A stretch of DNA of 64,000 nt from Phytophthora colocasiae (GCA_018806915.1 JAGKQI010000098.1:2232001-2296000), one strand, 5' to 3'. Positions 27,553 to 38,865 are shown, counted from the stretch's first letter. Numbers and translations: made by a program. Notes: generated by a model not told the origin, from the letters alone.

Positions 27553-29134
27553 ATGAAGACCCCAGCGTTGCTTCTTTCATTCAGCGCTATCGTCCTTCAA
27601 GTAGCTGGCATCACGACCCAATCTGCAGTCACTACCTACGAGGAGCGCTCGTATGGTGAAATCGTCGATTTTCTCCTTGACTTGGAAACCAAGTACCCGG
27701 ACCACGCCGAAGTATTCAGTGTTCAAGACAAGTACGGTCTGGCAAAGAGTAAAGAACTGCAGTGCACCCGAAACAATGAGACGGTGCCCTGCGAGCACTA
27801 TGTGATCAAGATCACTGAAGAGGCAACACTTCCTGATCCAGAACGTCCTGAATTGATCTTCAGTGGCGCAGTCCACGGCAACGAACGCGTAGGCCCGCAG
27901 GTCGTTGTTACGTTGGCCGAACTCTTGCTGTCGCACGCCTCCAGACCTGATGGTAACCCCTGGATCCAGCACCTCGTGAAAACACGCACGGTCGTGATCG
28001 TGCCGACTACCAATGCGTACGGCTACGATCACAACGTCCGCAGAGAACTCGACGTCGATCCGAACCGGGACTTCCCCTATAACCTGGGTGAAAATGAGGG
28101 TTGCATGGTGACTATGACAGCTCGAGCTCTGAATGAACTGTGGCGTGACCACTTGTTCCAGCTTGGTATCACTTTCCACGCTGGAACGGAATGCATCACG
28201 TACGAGTGGGGTGGCAAAAATCACGTCAAAGAGTCTGGCAACAGTGAGAAGAGTCCTGACGACCGCAGCCAGCAACAACTTGCACGCATCATGTCTCGCT
28301 TCGGAGGCAAGTTCGAGGAGAGTAATGACTACTATCCGGACGGCACCATGAATGACGTTGTCTACGCCGTTAACGGCGGTATGGAAGATTGGGGCTATGC
28401 AGCTTCTTGGGAGAACGAGTTCACGACTCCGAAGCCCATCAAGCAATGCAACCCGACAAGTTTCGGAGGGTACCCGGCTAGCAAGACCAAGTACAACAAC
28501 GCCACCCACCGCGCGTTCAACGTTCTAATTGAAACGAGCGATAACAAGCAGCCGAACGCAACAAGCTTGGGTGATAGTTCGGCAAGCACTGAGCGACTAC
28601 TTGCCAGCGACGGATACGATCGGCCACGTTCCCCGCAATGTTCGGTTGTCACTGCTGTACATCGATCTGGTACAGCCGTATGTCCTCTGGAAAACGAACC
28701 CGTGCAGCGCCACTGCCCAGAAGTCCACGACATTCAAATGGGAGGTTGCAGGGGCTATCACGGTGGACAACACCCAGCTGAAATTTTGGACCGACAACGA
28801 GTCTGATGCTACCCTGACACGTGCCCAGAGTGGTGTCACGCGTTGGTATCACGACGATCTGGGCTTGAACGCGACAACCAACAACAAGGGATTATTCTCC
28901 GCTAACGTCGACTTCAAAAAAGCTGGAACGTATTACGTTCAGGCCATTGCCACAGTCGATCAGGACTGGGCCACCCAGGGCACTGGTGACGACGTCCCAG
29001 CACCCAAGGTAAAGCCGCAAACGCATATCGCGAACGCTCGCACCAACGACAAGTGGTTGTACTCGAACAATAATCGGGTCGTGCGGGGCCAAAAGGTGTG
29101 GAGCTCGCAGGCGGTGAAGATTGTGGTGGCTTAA
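27553..29134 (+). CDS. Secreted M14 zinc carboxypeptidase with a +1 frameshift
   Basis: Removes C-terminal residues from peptides outside the cell. It starts at the ATG at 27553 with a signal peptide (MKTPALLLSFSAIVLQVAG). The M14 zinc site is complete: HGNE in FSGAVHGNERVGPQ, the distal His in GITFHAGTECITYEW, and the substrate-binding NR in DVDPNRDFPYNL. The catalytic Glu lies in NVLIETSDNKQPN. The frame breaks at about 28621: one extra base, in a run reading GATCGGCC, separates SDGYD from GHVPRNVRLSLLYIDLVQPY. Downstream the frame stays open to 29134 and encodes a beta-rich C-terminal domain. Either a recent mutation or a one-base assembly error explains this; the catalytic domain lies before the break. 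Confidence 0.85.
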
Positions 29135-29392
29135 GAGTTGAACAGCTCGTACTCGTAGATTGGAAACCACAAAACAAAACTCGCAATAAAAGACGCTTGC
29201 TTACTGAGGTATTTGCTTTCGCCGTCAGGAGTCCTATTCTCTCTAACATGTGCGAGCATCGTGTGTCAGTTTGTAAGTAAAGTAGTATAAAAAGCGTTCG
29301 AAAGAGACCTTGGCCTTCTTTCGAGTTCGTGCCGAGTCGAGAGCTACTTTCGCATCACGTTGCACGCACATTTGGTCTTGGTTCTTAAGTTA

Positions 29393-30943
29393 TTACAGCT
29401 CCGAGTAGGCGTTTGTGCGGTGGTATGAGCCTGGGTAGCCCATACTCATACCACGTGAAGGCATCCGAGAGCCACCCATTCCTCCTCGTGATCCGAATCC
29501 GTAGCCACCACCACCGCGCCCACCACCGCCATTTCCAGCTTGACCAGCAACCTGAACGAGGAACATGTGACCGGATGGACATGCTACTCGCCTACAAACG
29601 AACAAACACTCAACCGGTTAGTTTTTGCTCCGATGTTCATACAGTTCAGGCAAATCGCTTCAGGACTTACATGTTGTACATGTGGGGGAGAACGCGCATC
29701 TGAATGTGGCATTGGGGACAGCGCACAAGTGCTCCATGCGAGCTGGCTCTGTAAGAAACTGGTTGGTTCATGTCTGGCCCGCCAGAAGGAGTTGACATTC
29801 GCATACCGGCCCCGTTCACTGCACCACCTGACTCATCGGCTCTCGGCTTCGCGTCCGTCTCTGTAACCGCTTCACCACAGTCTCGGCAAAACCGATGTCC
29901 AAGTCTCACTCGAGGATGGTCACAATGCTTTTTAACCTGCATTTCTTCCATCGTCGCACGACACGACGGGCACTTGTCATAGTTGCTCGAGTCTGATTTC
30001 TGAATCTCTTTTAGACAACTCCAATGGAAAGAATGCCCACAGGCCGTTGTGTAAATGGCATCTCCGACATCCATAGTCTCGAGACAAATGGCACATTCTT
30101 CTGCTTCCTGGACCACAGTAGTCTCCACTGCATCAGCGCCGTCCAAGTCTTCTTTATCTTCAAAAATATCGCCATCCGCGTATGGCTTGGCAACCAGGGC
30201 AATTGATCTCTTTTCAGCATCCTCAAGAAAGGAGCTTAACTCCTTCGAGTACAGCGACTGCGTCGGTGCATCACGAGCACAATCATCCAAACTCCTTGAG
30301 TACCTGGATCGTAACGTCCTAAAGTCCGGTCGGGGACCGAGATGTTTCTCCTCAATAGCTCGCAGTCTCATCTCACGTCGAGCCTGCGCTTCCGCCACTT
30401 GTCGTTCCCTCTGGATGCGTTCAGCCTCACGTTGGCGTTCCTCTTCTTCCAACGCAGCCACTTGACGAGCTCTGGCGCGCTCTACGTCCTCCGCACGTCG
30501 ACGTTCAAGCATCATCTGATTCTGATCCCGAATACAGCGGTCGCACACACGCACGGGCTCATTGTTGTAGCGAACGATCGTAGAGCTCGGCATCACCTTG
30601 TGGGTGCGCGAGCAGCTTCCGCAGACCGCATTGCCGCACGACTACATATTATAATAACAGCACAAATTAATAAAGCGGTAGAAAGCATTTTTTTAATTAT
30701 TACAAAGTGTACCCGGCAGCGATGTTTGCGGCGGAAGGCGTGGAACTTCTTGTCGCACACGTGGCAGTCAGGGGCGGCCTCGAACTGCGCGTCAGGCACA
30801 GTGGGGGGCCCTCCGCCGCCCGCCATTGTCATCCCGAAGCCGATGCCAGCAGCCGAACTCATGGCAGTCTCGGTGGGAGTGTATGTCGCTTGTGTGCCGT
30901 CGTCTTGATTTTTGTTCTTATATAGAGAGGCGGAAGTAGACAT
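29393..30943 (-). CDS. FYVE-RING zinc-finger protein, probable E3 ubiquitin ligase, 466 aa, three exons
   Basis: Exons (minus): 30943-30713, 30641-29671, 29591-29393; introns 71 and 79 bp; total 1401 bases. The FYVE-type finger (about 58-95) spans the first intron: CHVCDKKFHAFRRKHRCRS then CGNAVCGSCSRTH. FYVE fingers bind PI3P on endosomes; the leading Trp of the WxxD motif is missing here, so lipid binding is uncertain. A charged coiled coil (RARQVAALEEEERQREAERI) follows. A RING-H2 finger comes next: CAICLETMDVGD, ACGHSFHWSCL and CPSCRA, typical of E3 ligases. Two further zinc-ribbon-like clusters (FCRDCG; CPQCHIQM) and a Gly/Arg-rich tail end the protein. It starts 53 bp from the divergent TRM7-like gene. 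Confidence 0.88.
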
Positions 30944-30996
30944 TCTACTCTATACAAGAACAATTTACATAAACTTATTTGCAGCCAAGAGCTACG
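30944..30996. promoter_or_regulatory. 53-bp bidirectional promoter region
   Basis: This is the whole space between the divergent start codons of the FYVE-RING gene (30943) and the TRM7-like gene (30997). It is AT-rich (CAATTTACATAAACTTATTT). Both transcription starts must lie here or the UTRs overlap. Confidence 0.65.
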
Positions 30997-31831
30997 ATGA
31001 CCAAGTCGACCGAGGCGAACCGAGTGCGTGTTCTTGACTAGCTCCTATGTATCCATTCATGTGTTAACGCTGTGTCCATGCAACTAGGATATTTATTACC
31101 GTAAAGCGAAGGAGGTGGGTTTCCGCGCGCGTTCGGCTTTCAAGCTGCTTCAGCTGGACGAACAGTTCGACTTCCTGCGCAATGTGCAGCGAGCAGTGGA
31201 CCTGTGTGCGGCGCCTGGTAGTTGGAGCCAAGTACTGAGTCGCAAGTTGTACGACGCTAGCAACGTGCAAAACGCAGATAGTGGTGGCGTGCGCATTGTG
31301 TCGGTGGATCTGCAGGAGATGGCGCCGATCGTGGGCGTGCAGCTGCTGCAGGGCGACATCACGTCCAAACGCACAGCCGAGCAGATCATCGGCCATTTCC
31401 ACGGTGCTAAAGCCCAAGTGGTGGTGAGTGATGGAGCACCTGATGTCACTGGCGTGCACGACATTGACGAGTTCGTGCAGGCCGAACTGTTGGCGGCCGC
31501 GCTCAACATCACCACTCACGTGCTGGAGGAAGGCGGCTCGTTCGTGGCCAAGATCTTCCGCTGTGAGCAATACGACCTGCTGGCTACACAACTGAGTGTC
31601 TTCTTTGAGAGCGTGTCGTGCTCAAAGCCCATGAGCAGCCGTGCACAGAGTAACGAGGCGTTCGTGGTGTGCCAGGGCTTCCGACTACCAGAGAACTACA
31701 ACCCCGTGATGACGTCGTATCTGCTGCCGCGGTATGGACTTGAAGAGGGCGAGAAGCATGACGCGCTGCTTGTGCCTTTCCTCGCAAGCGGAGATTTATC
31801 TGGATATGATGCTGAGCAGCAGTTCTACTAA
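30997..31831 (+). CDS. TRM7: TRM7/FTSJ1-type tRNA 2'-O-ribose methyltransferase, 256 aa, two exons
   Basis: SAM-dependent enzyme of the RrmJ/FtsJ family; TRM7 methylates ribose in the tRNA anticodon loop in the cytoplasm. Exon 1 is only 27 bp (30997-31023, MTKSTEANR); a 64-bp intron follows; exon 2 is 31088-31831. Joining restores the conserved NRDIYYRKAKEVGFRARSAF. SAM-binding segment VDLCAAPGSWSQVLSRKL. The K-D-K-E catalytic tetrad is visible: K in SAFKLLQLDE, D in VVVSDGAPDVTG, K in GGSFVAKIFR and E in AQSNEAFVVC. Length and motif order match eukaryotic TRM7 rather than the larger SPB1. The 3' end is 63 bp from the convergent MKKS-like gene. Confidence 0.92.
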
Positions 31832-31894
31832 CATGGGTAAGAGCAAAATGCTGAATAGATAGAAACGTGATGATTCAACAGTGCTTGCGTCCTG

Positions 31895-34149
31895 CTAAGG
31901 CGCTCTAACGATGGAGGAAATGCGAGCCAGTGAGGACACACTCTCGATTGCGAGCACCAACGCGTCTTTCTTGGACTGCAGCACATCAAGGATGCAAGCG
32001 TCAGCTATCATCTTCGCTTCGTCACCTTGAGACTCTCCTTCCTGGCAAGCACACGATAGGACGGACATGGCAGAGTGCTTCCTAGGATCCCACCCAAACA
32101 GCTCATTGTGTTGGGATGAACCCTCACCACTGGAGAATGTAGTAGTTGCAAGCAGCGATTCTCTGTTTGCAGCATGGACCTGCTTGATCATCTCTGCGCG
32201 ATCAGTTGCAGTAACATCGCTCCCGCATAAGTGCTCAGCCATTCTCTCCATACAGTCTCCAAACGTAGTGACTGTCTGGGTCAACTGGCGTAGTGTCCTC
32301 CTGGTTTGTGTGTCATTATCTCTCTCTTCGGACGCTGTTCCATTCGGCATTCGAAGCTGGTTCGCACGATCACGTAACAAAGCGGCAAGGTGGATCTCCA
32401 CACACCCGGCACCGGCTACAACATGTGGCTCGTCAATTAATGCTGCCAGCGTTTTGAGTGAAGTTGTGATCACGTGGCGAAGTTCATCATAGGCGAACTG
32501 GTCTGGCGCTGCGATTGCAATAGTCGTAACTGGATGTGCGTATCCAGTCGCTGTAGTTTGTTGGCTTGCAGGATCCTCACGGTGTAGTCGAATGAATTGC
32601 TTGCTGCCTAGAGTTTGCGTCGAGATGAGGGATAGAAACCCGAGTGAACTGCAAAAGATACTATCATCAATTCTCCAGTCGCTAAGGACAGTGGACCCAC
32701 TCAGCATTTGCACGGCTCCTAACAAGATGACACGTGAATAGTTGACTAGCAATGGATCTCACACGACAAACCTTACGGATATTCGTAGCGGACAATCGAT
32801 CGAGAGTGAAGATTCCTTTGGAGGCCAAATACGTCTGCAGGTACTTGGGGATGATTTTCTGTGAGAGAACTGCTGTGGCTCCCAGGTCCTGTAGGCGGTC
32901 GCCAACTTGTCGAAGTGCTTTCAGCCGGAAAGCAGCTAACGAACCCGAGTGATTAATGTTCACAGCACTATCCGCTTCTTCTTCCTCATATTCAGCAAGT
33001 GGCTCGATCGTGATATTAAACAAGGCCACACGTACATTGCAGAGTGGAGGAGAAAGACGATTCTTCTTGGAACCTTGGCGTCTACCACGAATGGGCCACG
33101 GAAGATCAAGAAGAACCGTTTGTTTCCAGACTTCCGATTTCCATAGTGACTTTTGCCCAGGTGCAAACAAAAGCTGCACCGGCACAGACTCGTTCGAGTA
33201 CTGAACCACATAGCCAAACACGCTCACAAATGCTTGGATAATAAGAGGAATAACTACCGAGTCCATGACACTTTCATCCAGCCCCGTTGTAGCTTTGGAC
33301 GAAACGATGCCGCGAATTACGGCGGAAATCGAGGCAGGTGAGCTCCAGTTCACCGTTGCACGTACAGGACATTTAGGATCTTCGAGATACTGCAAACACC
33401 AGTCCAGTCCCAATTGCAGACCTGAATTGACAGGCCCTTAGCTGTATCATTTGCAAGCCTTTTACCAGCAAAAGAACTCACCTTTACTAACTACACGGTG
33501 AGGAATTTGAGCAAGGCTACCTTCCTGGATTTCGATCTGCAGACTGCCACAATAACAAGTGAGGACACCACTTCAATATATATTTTCATCCGTCTCACTT
33601 CGCGCTTAACCCTGCCAGAAAGAGCCCCGAGTCGGAATGATTACGGATCTGCACCACCAAAATCATGCAACAAAGGCGCACATTGCGTGCAAATCGAATA
33701 AGCATCCTATACAGAACACCGCTGGTGACTAAGCTGTACCGTACATCACCTTGCTCTTCAAAATGTGATAGTACGCATTGGCAATCGGACAGTCTCCAAC
33801 ACTGCACGTATCCGTCACAAGCCTTTTGTCAGCTACGCTTTTCCACATGAACCACAATAGCCCTTCTGCTGGGTGTCCACCCAGCGCACCAGCACTAACG
33901 CCAGCCACACACGGCAATCCTCTTCATGGGAGCACCCAGATCAAAATATTCGCGTCGTCTCACTTACTTGTTGTTTGCGAAGTACCGCTCTGCGACGGAT
34001 GTAGCTATGAGGGCGTCAGGGCATTGCACGTTTGCCTGAAGGAGCTGTGCGCGACCTAATGGACCATAACTACCGCGTACAAGCGCCAATAACTCCCTGC
34101 ATACGTCGACAAGCCGCTGCTTCACTTCATTACCGTCTATCCGCTCCAT
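31895..34149 (-). CDS. MKKS: MKKS/BBS6-like chaperonin-family protein, 639 aa, six exons
   Basis: Group II chaperonin-related protein; MKKS/BBS6 works with BBS10, BBS12 and CCT in assembling the BBSome for ciliary trafficking. Exons (minus): 34149-33968, 33894-33750, 33706-33645, 33543-33482, 33421-32777, 32718-31895. Introns are 73, 43, 101, 60 and 58 bp; total 1920 bases. Chaperonin features: RGSYGPLGRAQLLQ near the N-terminus (human MKKS has CYGPTGRLQQLQ), VRVALFNITIEP, and VLSQKIIPKYLQTYLASKGI. Strong MKKS-type segments follow: LGSKQFIRLH and AYDELRHVITTSLKTLAALI, then VAGAGCVEIHLAALLRDR. The CCT ATP-hydrolysis motif GDGT is missing, as in MKKS. Its presence fits a lineage with flagellate spores. 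Confidence 0.85.
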
Positions 34150-34462
34150 TATCTGTTGAAGATCGCTGGACCCGCTCTGTATCCATCTAATAGATGTAGC
34201 CCATCCTTTTGGCTTGCTTTCACTATGTGAAGCCTGTCACGTCAAAAGCGCACCCCCGTAATTCTTTTTCAACCAATCACAATCTCTCTTACCAGCCGAT
34301 CATCGGCTGACTCTCTGACTGGGTGTTCGTCTGCATCAGACGCACTTCCAGCGGACCAGGTGCCTCCTCTACGCGAGCCCCAAACGCCGGCCAGGAGCTG
34401 TCATCTCCAGCGCGTACCCTCCCCCCACAGTCCGTCGTACCCCCTGCTTCCTCACTGCCGCA

Positions 34463-35371
34463 ATGCTCATGTCGTACGGCGTCTCCATCGCTGTGATCAA
34501 CTCAGTGGTCAATGCGCTCTGCGACCCGTTGCGTAAATACTTGACAAAGTTCATGGACCCGTTCATGGTCGTGGCAGTACGTGGCCTCATCCAGGCGCCA
34601 CTCTTCGTGCTCTGGGCTATTATAGATACGGGTGGACGTCTGCCACCACTTAACCATCTCTTCTGGACGTCAGTCTGCATCAGTGGTTCCATCAACATTA
34701 TCACAAGCTACCTGTACAATCGAGCTATCCAGATCTCCACACTATCAGCAACAGTCCCGTTCCTATCTTTCACGCCGGCATTCTTGGTCGTCGTCGCGTT
34801 CCTCGTGTTAGGCGAAGTCCCCACAGTTTCTGGTGTGTTGGGGATCTCGATTGCCGTGTTGGGAGGCTTTTGGCTGCAAGGTGCCAAGGACGACCATGCC
34901 AGCAAGGATTTACTCATGGATTCATCGAATGCCAGCAAAGGGTCCATGTACATGATTCTAGTGGCATTTCTGTGGAGTATCTCTAACGCCTTTGACAAAA
35001 TTGGCGTACAAAATTCGACTCCACTGGTGTATGGTGCTACGATTCAGGTCATTGTGGCTGGAGGTAGCTACGTCCTACAGAAGATGCGTGTTGGGGGAGA
35101 GGAAATTTACCTACCCATTGGACACGAGATGAAGATTCCGTGGAAGTTCGTCATCCTTGCAGGAGTGACAAGTGTCGTGGCGTACTACATCAACCTCGTG
35201 GCGACGCAGCATCTTGAGGTCTCGTACGTGATCGCCATCAAGCGGTCAGGGTGCATATGGAGCGTGCTAATGGGGCGCTTTCTTTTCCGAGAGCGGAATC
35301 TGCGTAAGAAGATCCCTAGCATCCTCTTGATGGTTCTTGGTGTTATCTGTATTGTCATGGGTAAAGAATAA
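34463..35371 (+). CDS. EamA/DMT-superfamily membrane transporter, 302 aa
   Basis: Polytopic membrane protein of the drug/metabolite transporter superfamily; substrate unknown. It starts at the ATG at 34463. About ten hydrophobic helices fall in two EamA repeats (about 1-135 and 160-300), for example FLSFTPAFLVVVAFLVLGEV with VLGISIAVLGGFWLQG in the first and SGCIWSVLMGRFLFRE with IPSILLMVLGVICIVMG in the second. The repeat-end signature (helix, short loop with charged residue, helix) is present in both. Single exon. It ends 108 bp from the convergent riboflavin kinase gene. The short C-terminus (GKE) has no clear sorting signal. Confidence 0.85.
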   Translation: MLMSYGVSIAVINSVVNALCDPLRKYLTKFMDPFMVVAVRGLIQAPLFVLWAIIDTGGRLPPLNHLFWTSVCISGSINIITSYLYNRAIQISTLSATVPFLSFTPAFLVVVAFLVLGEVPTVSGVLGISIAVLGGFWLQGAKDDHASKDLLMDSSNASKGSMYMILVAFLWSISNAFDKIGVQNSTPLVYGATIQVIVAGGSYVLQKMRVGGEEIYLPIGHEMKIPWKFVILAGVTSVVAYYINLVATQHLEVSYVIAIKRSGCIWSVLMGRFLFRERNLRKKIPSILLMVLGVICIVMGKE

Positions 35372-35479
35372 AACATAAGCGAGAATAGAAGAATGTGAAC
35401 CAATTGAATGTCAACATCGGTCATATTTCCTCGTAGACGAAAAACTACATATCTATCAACCAGGGTTTACGTCTCTAAT

Positions 35480-35991
35480 CTACTGAAACAGCGCATCCTG
35501 CGACCAAGACTTCCCCTCAGCCGTGTCCAGCCACTTCTCCGACTGGACAATGTCGTCCTGGATGGCCTTAATCAGCGACTCCAGCGACGTGAAGTTCATT
35601 TCAGGACGGATGTAGCCTGCGATAAGGAACTTGAGCTGCGCGCCGTAGAAGTCCTTCTCGAACTTGTGCAGTAGGTGTGGCTCCACCGTCTTCTCCTGCA
35701 ATTTACAATACTCAGCACCTCAATACTTTGTACTCGCCTTCCCCTTTATTGGCGTACCTTGTTTTTGAAGTAAGGATTCCAGCCGATGCTGGCGACGGCC
35801 TTGTACGGGCCCTTGCCATCTACTGTGGCCCAGCCGCAGTAGATTCCCGTGGGGAGCTGCTCTAGCAGGTCGCCAAGGTCATCTCTCGACAGGTTGGCTG
35901 TGGGACAGCCCAGCTGCTTGCCTCCGCGGCCGAAGCCCTCCACTACTGTCGCCTGCAGCCGAAGCACCGTCTTCAGTTGATCGATGGGCAT
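35480..35991 (-). CDS. RFK: Riboflavin kinase (flavokinase), 149 aa, two exons
   Basis: Phosphorylates riboflavin to FMN, the first step of flavin cofactor synthesis. Exons (minus): 35991-35758 and 35695-35480; intron 62 bp; total 450 bases. Family motifs are all present: GFGRGGKQLGCPTANL (nucleotide/flavin binding with the PTAN motif), LPTGIYCGWATVDG, KAVASIGWNPYFKNK joined across the intron to EKTVEPHLLHKFEKDFYG (catalytic Glu), then GYIRPEMNFTSLESLIKAIQ. The start MPIDQLKTVLRLQ gives the normal length of the monofunctional eukaryotic enzyme. The frame is open further upstream to an ATG at 36084, but that extension looks non-coding. Confidence 0.93.
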
Positions 35992-36165
35992 CCCTTCAAG
36001 TGATTCTCTTGCGCCTGTGTCAGTAAGTTGAAAACTACCGGTACATGTCCGAGTGCAACATGCCTTGTTACTCTTAATATGCATAAAATGTATAAATTAT
36101 TGGGTGATCTGATAAACCCCACAGGGCATCACCCATGGCATTTTTGTCGCCGAAACTTGGCGCCG

Positions 36166-36672
36166 TTAAAACTGTTGACGTAGGCGACCGGTGCACACCC
36201 TGCACAAGTGCCGCGATTTTATCCCGTGCTTTATATCGGTGGTGCGCTCGCTACAAGCGCTTCTCCACTGTGAGGCGAGGCAGGTATGTTCGTGGAGATG
36301 CCTTTTAATTGTATGCCAAGTTTCGCCGCCTTGCTTCGTCATATTGGGCTCGCTGTTTCGCCTGCACATATTGCAGAAAAAATTTCCCTCGGTTTTCTGG
36401 CCGCAGTCCTTATTGGTGGTGCGTGGCAGAGACCGTATTGCGTAATCATGGTTATTATTGCTGAGACACAAAATACTATTCGTACTTAAGAAAATATTAC
36501 TATTTGAGTAATATTTCCAGAAGAAAACAATCTCATCTAGACTGAAAACGTTTGCGAACTCCACCGATAAACACCCCGAACGTTCTTTAACGGAACCAAG
36601 CTTTATGAACAGTACATAGAGGATAATTGTTCTGTCTGATAGGGAGGACAGAATTGGCTTTTTGACCGACAT
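36166..36672 (-). pseudogene. BED-type zinc-finger fragment (transposase remnant?)
   Basis: 168 codons open, but the N-terminal half looks non-coding. The second half has FFCNMCRRN, about 20 residues, then WHTIKRHLHEHTC. This is the Cx2C...Hx4H layout of a BED finger, which is common at the N-terminus of hAT transposases. No transposase catalytic core is nearby. Confidence 0.35.
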
Positions 36673-36956
36673 TTTTCAATCGAAATGGTCACCATTTTTT
36701 TATGGTCCGCGCACATTTACTTTTCCGAAATGATTCGTCCAAAACGCTAAACCATTTCCGAAATGGTCGACTATTTCATAAATGATTTTCCTTTCACACT
36801 TAAATCTTCCGCTGTAGCGCGCACTCGGACTACAAAGACGTCCGCAGCGGGCCCAGCTTTTGCCATCTTGCAACAGGTACGGACGTTGATGCAGCACACC
36901 CCTTCCACATTTATGTAACCTCTTACCTATCTACTGAATTGTGAAGAGAACGATGC

Positions 36957-37205
36957 GTGGCTGCTGAGGAAACAGAGCAGACCAAGAACAAGATCCACCT
37001 AACATGCGATGACTACCTTCTTGTCTGCTGGATGGAAAATCCCGCCCACTTTGCTATGATCCACGGCTGTGAGAAGAAGACGACCGTGGGGGCGAAAACT
37101 ACAACTGGCGGAGCATCTACACACGACGTCCAAGACACAAGGACTGAAGTTACCTGCCGTCGGGTAAATTCAAAAAGTAGTTTGTCACGAAATCTCGGCT
37201 TTTAG
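36957..37205 (+). pseudogene. Possible Myb/SANT-like fragment
   Basis: 82 codons. KIHLTCDDYLLVCWMENPAH then FAMIHG resembles the first helices of Myb/SANT-like domains that accompany oomycete DNA transposons. The rest is low-complexity. No ATG-proximal promoter is evident. Confidence 0.25.
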
Positions 37206-37661
37206 TGTAAGCTTGCGTGGAGAAAGATATCTGTTAGCCTCGTCAAGCATCAAGACTTCAGCAAGATCATCCTTCTTCTATTGGGGTATCCATCCACAGA
37301 TCTCCTTCCGTGTCGATAATAGAGTCCAACGAAAGTTCACCGTCCTGACTAAACAGGCTATCTAGCAGCAAAAAGTCTTCATAGTCCTCTACGCGGCAGC
37401 CATGCCACCGATGAGGTCCGCAATGAGCTGTCGCCGGTGGGAGACGCGAGGCATGGTTTCTGTAGTGCTCAAAAGTTTACTTTTCCGGAGTGATTGTCAG
37501 ACAGAAAATGACCGGTCATTTCATATCTGACCGGGGTGATATTTTGGAAATATTCTGGTCAGTGCACTGTTCGCTGAACCGGTTAGGCGGCGAAGCGAAC
37601 CGGATGTTTCCGAGGAAAGGCGAAACTCACGGCATTCGCGAGTTCGCCGGCTGGACAGCAA

Positions 37662-38456
37662 GTGTTCCAGCGCAAGGAAGGACACATAGTCCACGGAGAA
37701 AGGAGCCGGGCTCACACGGAAATTGTTTTCGCGGTAAACTTTGGAACGCGTCAATTGGAACATTTCCTGCCGCCGGCAGCGGATGCTGGTGGTGGGAGAG
37801 CAGTGCAGCACGACCCAGCGACATGGGCTTCGGAAGATACGAGTCCGGTCGAGAGCATCTGCACTATGGAAGATCTTCGTGCCACACTGTACTGTCTTCA
37901 AGGGGCAGCTGTTGAATGGTATCCGAGAGCCGCAGCCTCGGTGTTCAACGCGGTCCACACGGACTCTCTCGCTGGGCTGTACGATGACGCCCCGGAAAGC
38001 TTGGTGCATGCTGTGATTAACCTGCATTCGCACGTCTTCACGGTGCTTTTCAACTCCATTAACGACGGTCGGCATGGTTCTCTTCTGGAAAGGGATGCCC
38101 GTAGCATCATGGCCCATGATTCCCCGGATTATATTCGCATGGTGCGTCATGTCATTAAACGGGCGCTGATTCGGGCTTGGGTACACAGTGGGTCTTCCGC
38201 TGCGACTGGATCCCATCTCAATACGCGTCGACAGCGTCGGGAACGGACAACTACATCCCCGGTTCCACTGCACATCCTGCGCTTGATCTCCACGCACAAC
38301 GGCAAGGCGATCTGCTTGCGTAGCCAGACGCAGACTGGCTGCAGTTTCCGTTCCTGCAAGCACCCTCACGAGAAGGTGCAGCTCCCTGAGGTGACGTCGT
38401 ACGTCACATCCAAATACGGCGCATTGGCCACCGATCACCCGAACCTACGGCACTGA
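37662..38456 (+). pseudogene. Gag-like protein of the YR retroelement
   Basis: Open to the stop at 38454-38456, with no clear ATG start. The middle looks like a Gag capsid region (LAGLYDDAPESLVHAVINLH). The C-terminal part reads ILRLISTHNGKAICLR, then TGCSFRSCKHPHEK, a CCCH-type zinc finger as seen at the end of DIRS/Ngaro Gag proteins. Confidence 0.6.
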
Positions 38457-38865
38457 CGCCTCGGAGGTGACAGTCAGGGTTTGAAGGCGTCTACATTTTA
38501 TTCAACATCGACTTTCGACTCTACTTCACCTCGTGCAAGCACTCCTTGTCGATGGGCTCTACGGAACCCACCGTCAAACGCAAGAATGCAAACTTCCGAG
38601 GCTGTTGCAGCGTACAAGGGCGCGGTAGTGTAGGTGCGTGGCACCGGGAAGACCGACCGAGCTAGGGCTAGCGGTCGGCGAGGCGTGGTGGTTGGCCTGT
38701 TCAGTCCGTGGGGACTGCACTAACAACGAAATGGAAGCACGCGGGCTACTTGCTGGATTACATTGACTAGCAACAAACCGTCCGAACGGTTTCGTACGCG
38801 TCTTCGGTGATTCAGCTTTGATAATTTCCCTGATACTATCGACATATCGGGTCAGCGCTCCAAAT
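38457..38865 (+). other. Spacer between gag-like and pol-like remnants
   Basis: Nothing recognisable in about 400 bp; presumably the intergenic part of the retroelement. Confidence 0.4.

Larger units (their letters stand above)
35992..37661. other. 1.7-kb region of transposon scraps
   Basis: No intact gene. It holds a BED-finger-like fragment on the minus strand (36166-36672) and a SANT-like fragment on the plus strand (36957-37205). The motif TTTACTTTTCC recurs at about 36718 and 37478 in direct orientation, and short inverted pieces around ATGGTCACCAT suggest old transposon ends. No complete element could be delimited. Confidence 0.55.
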
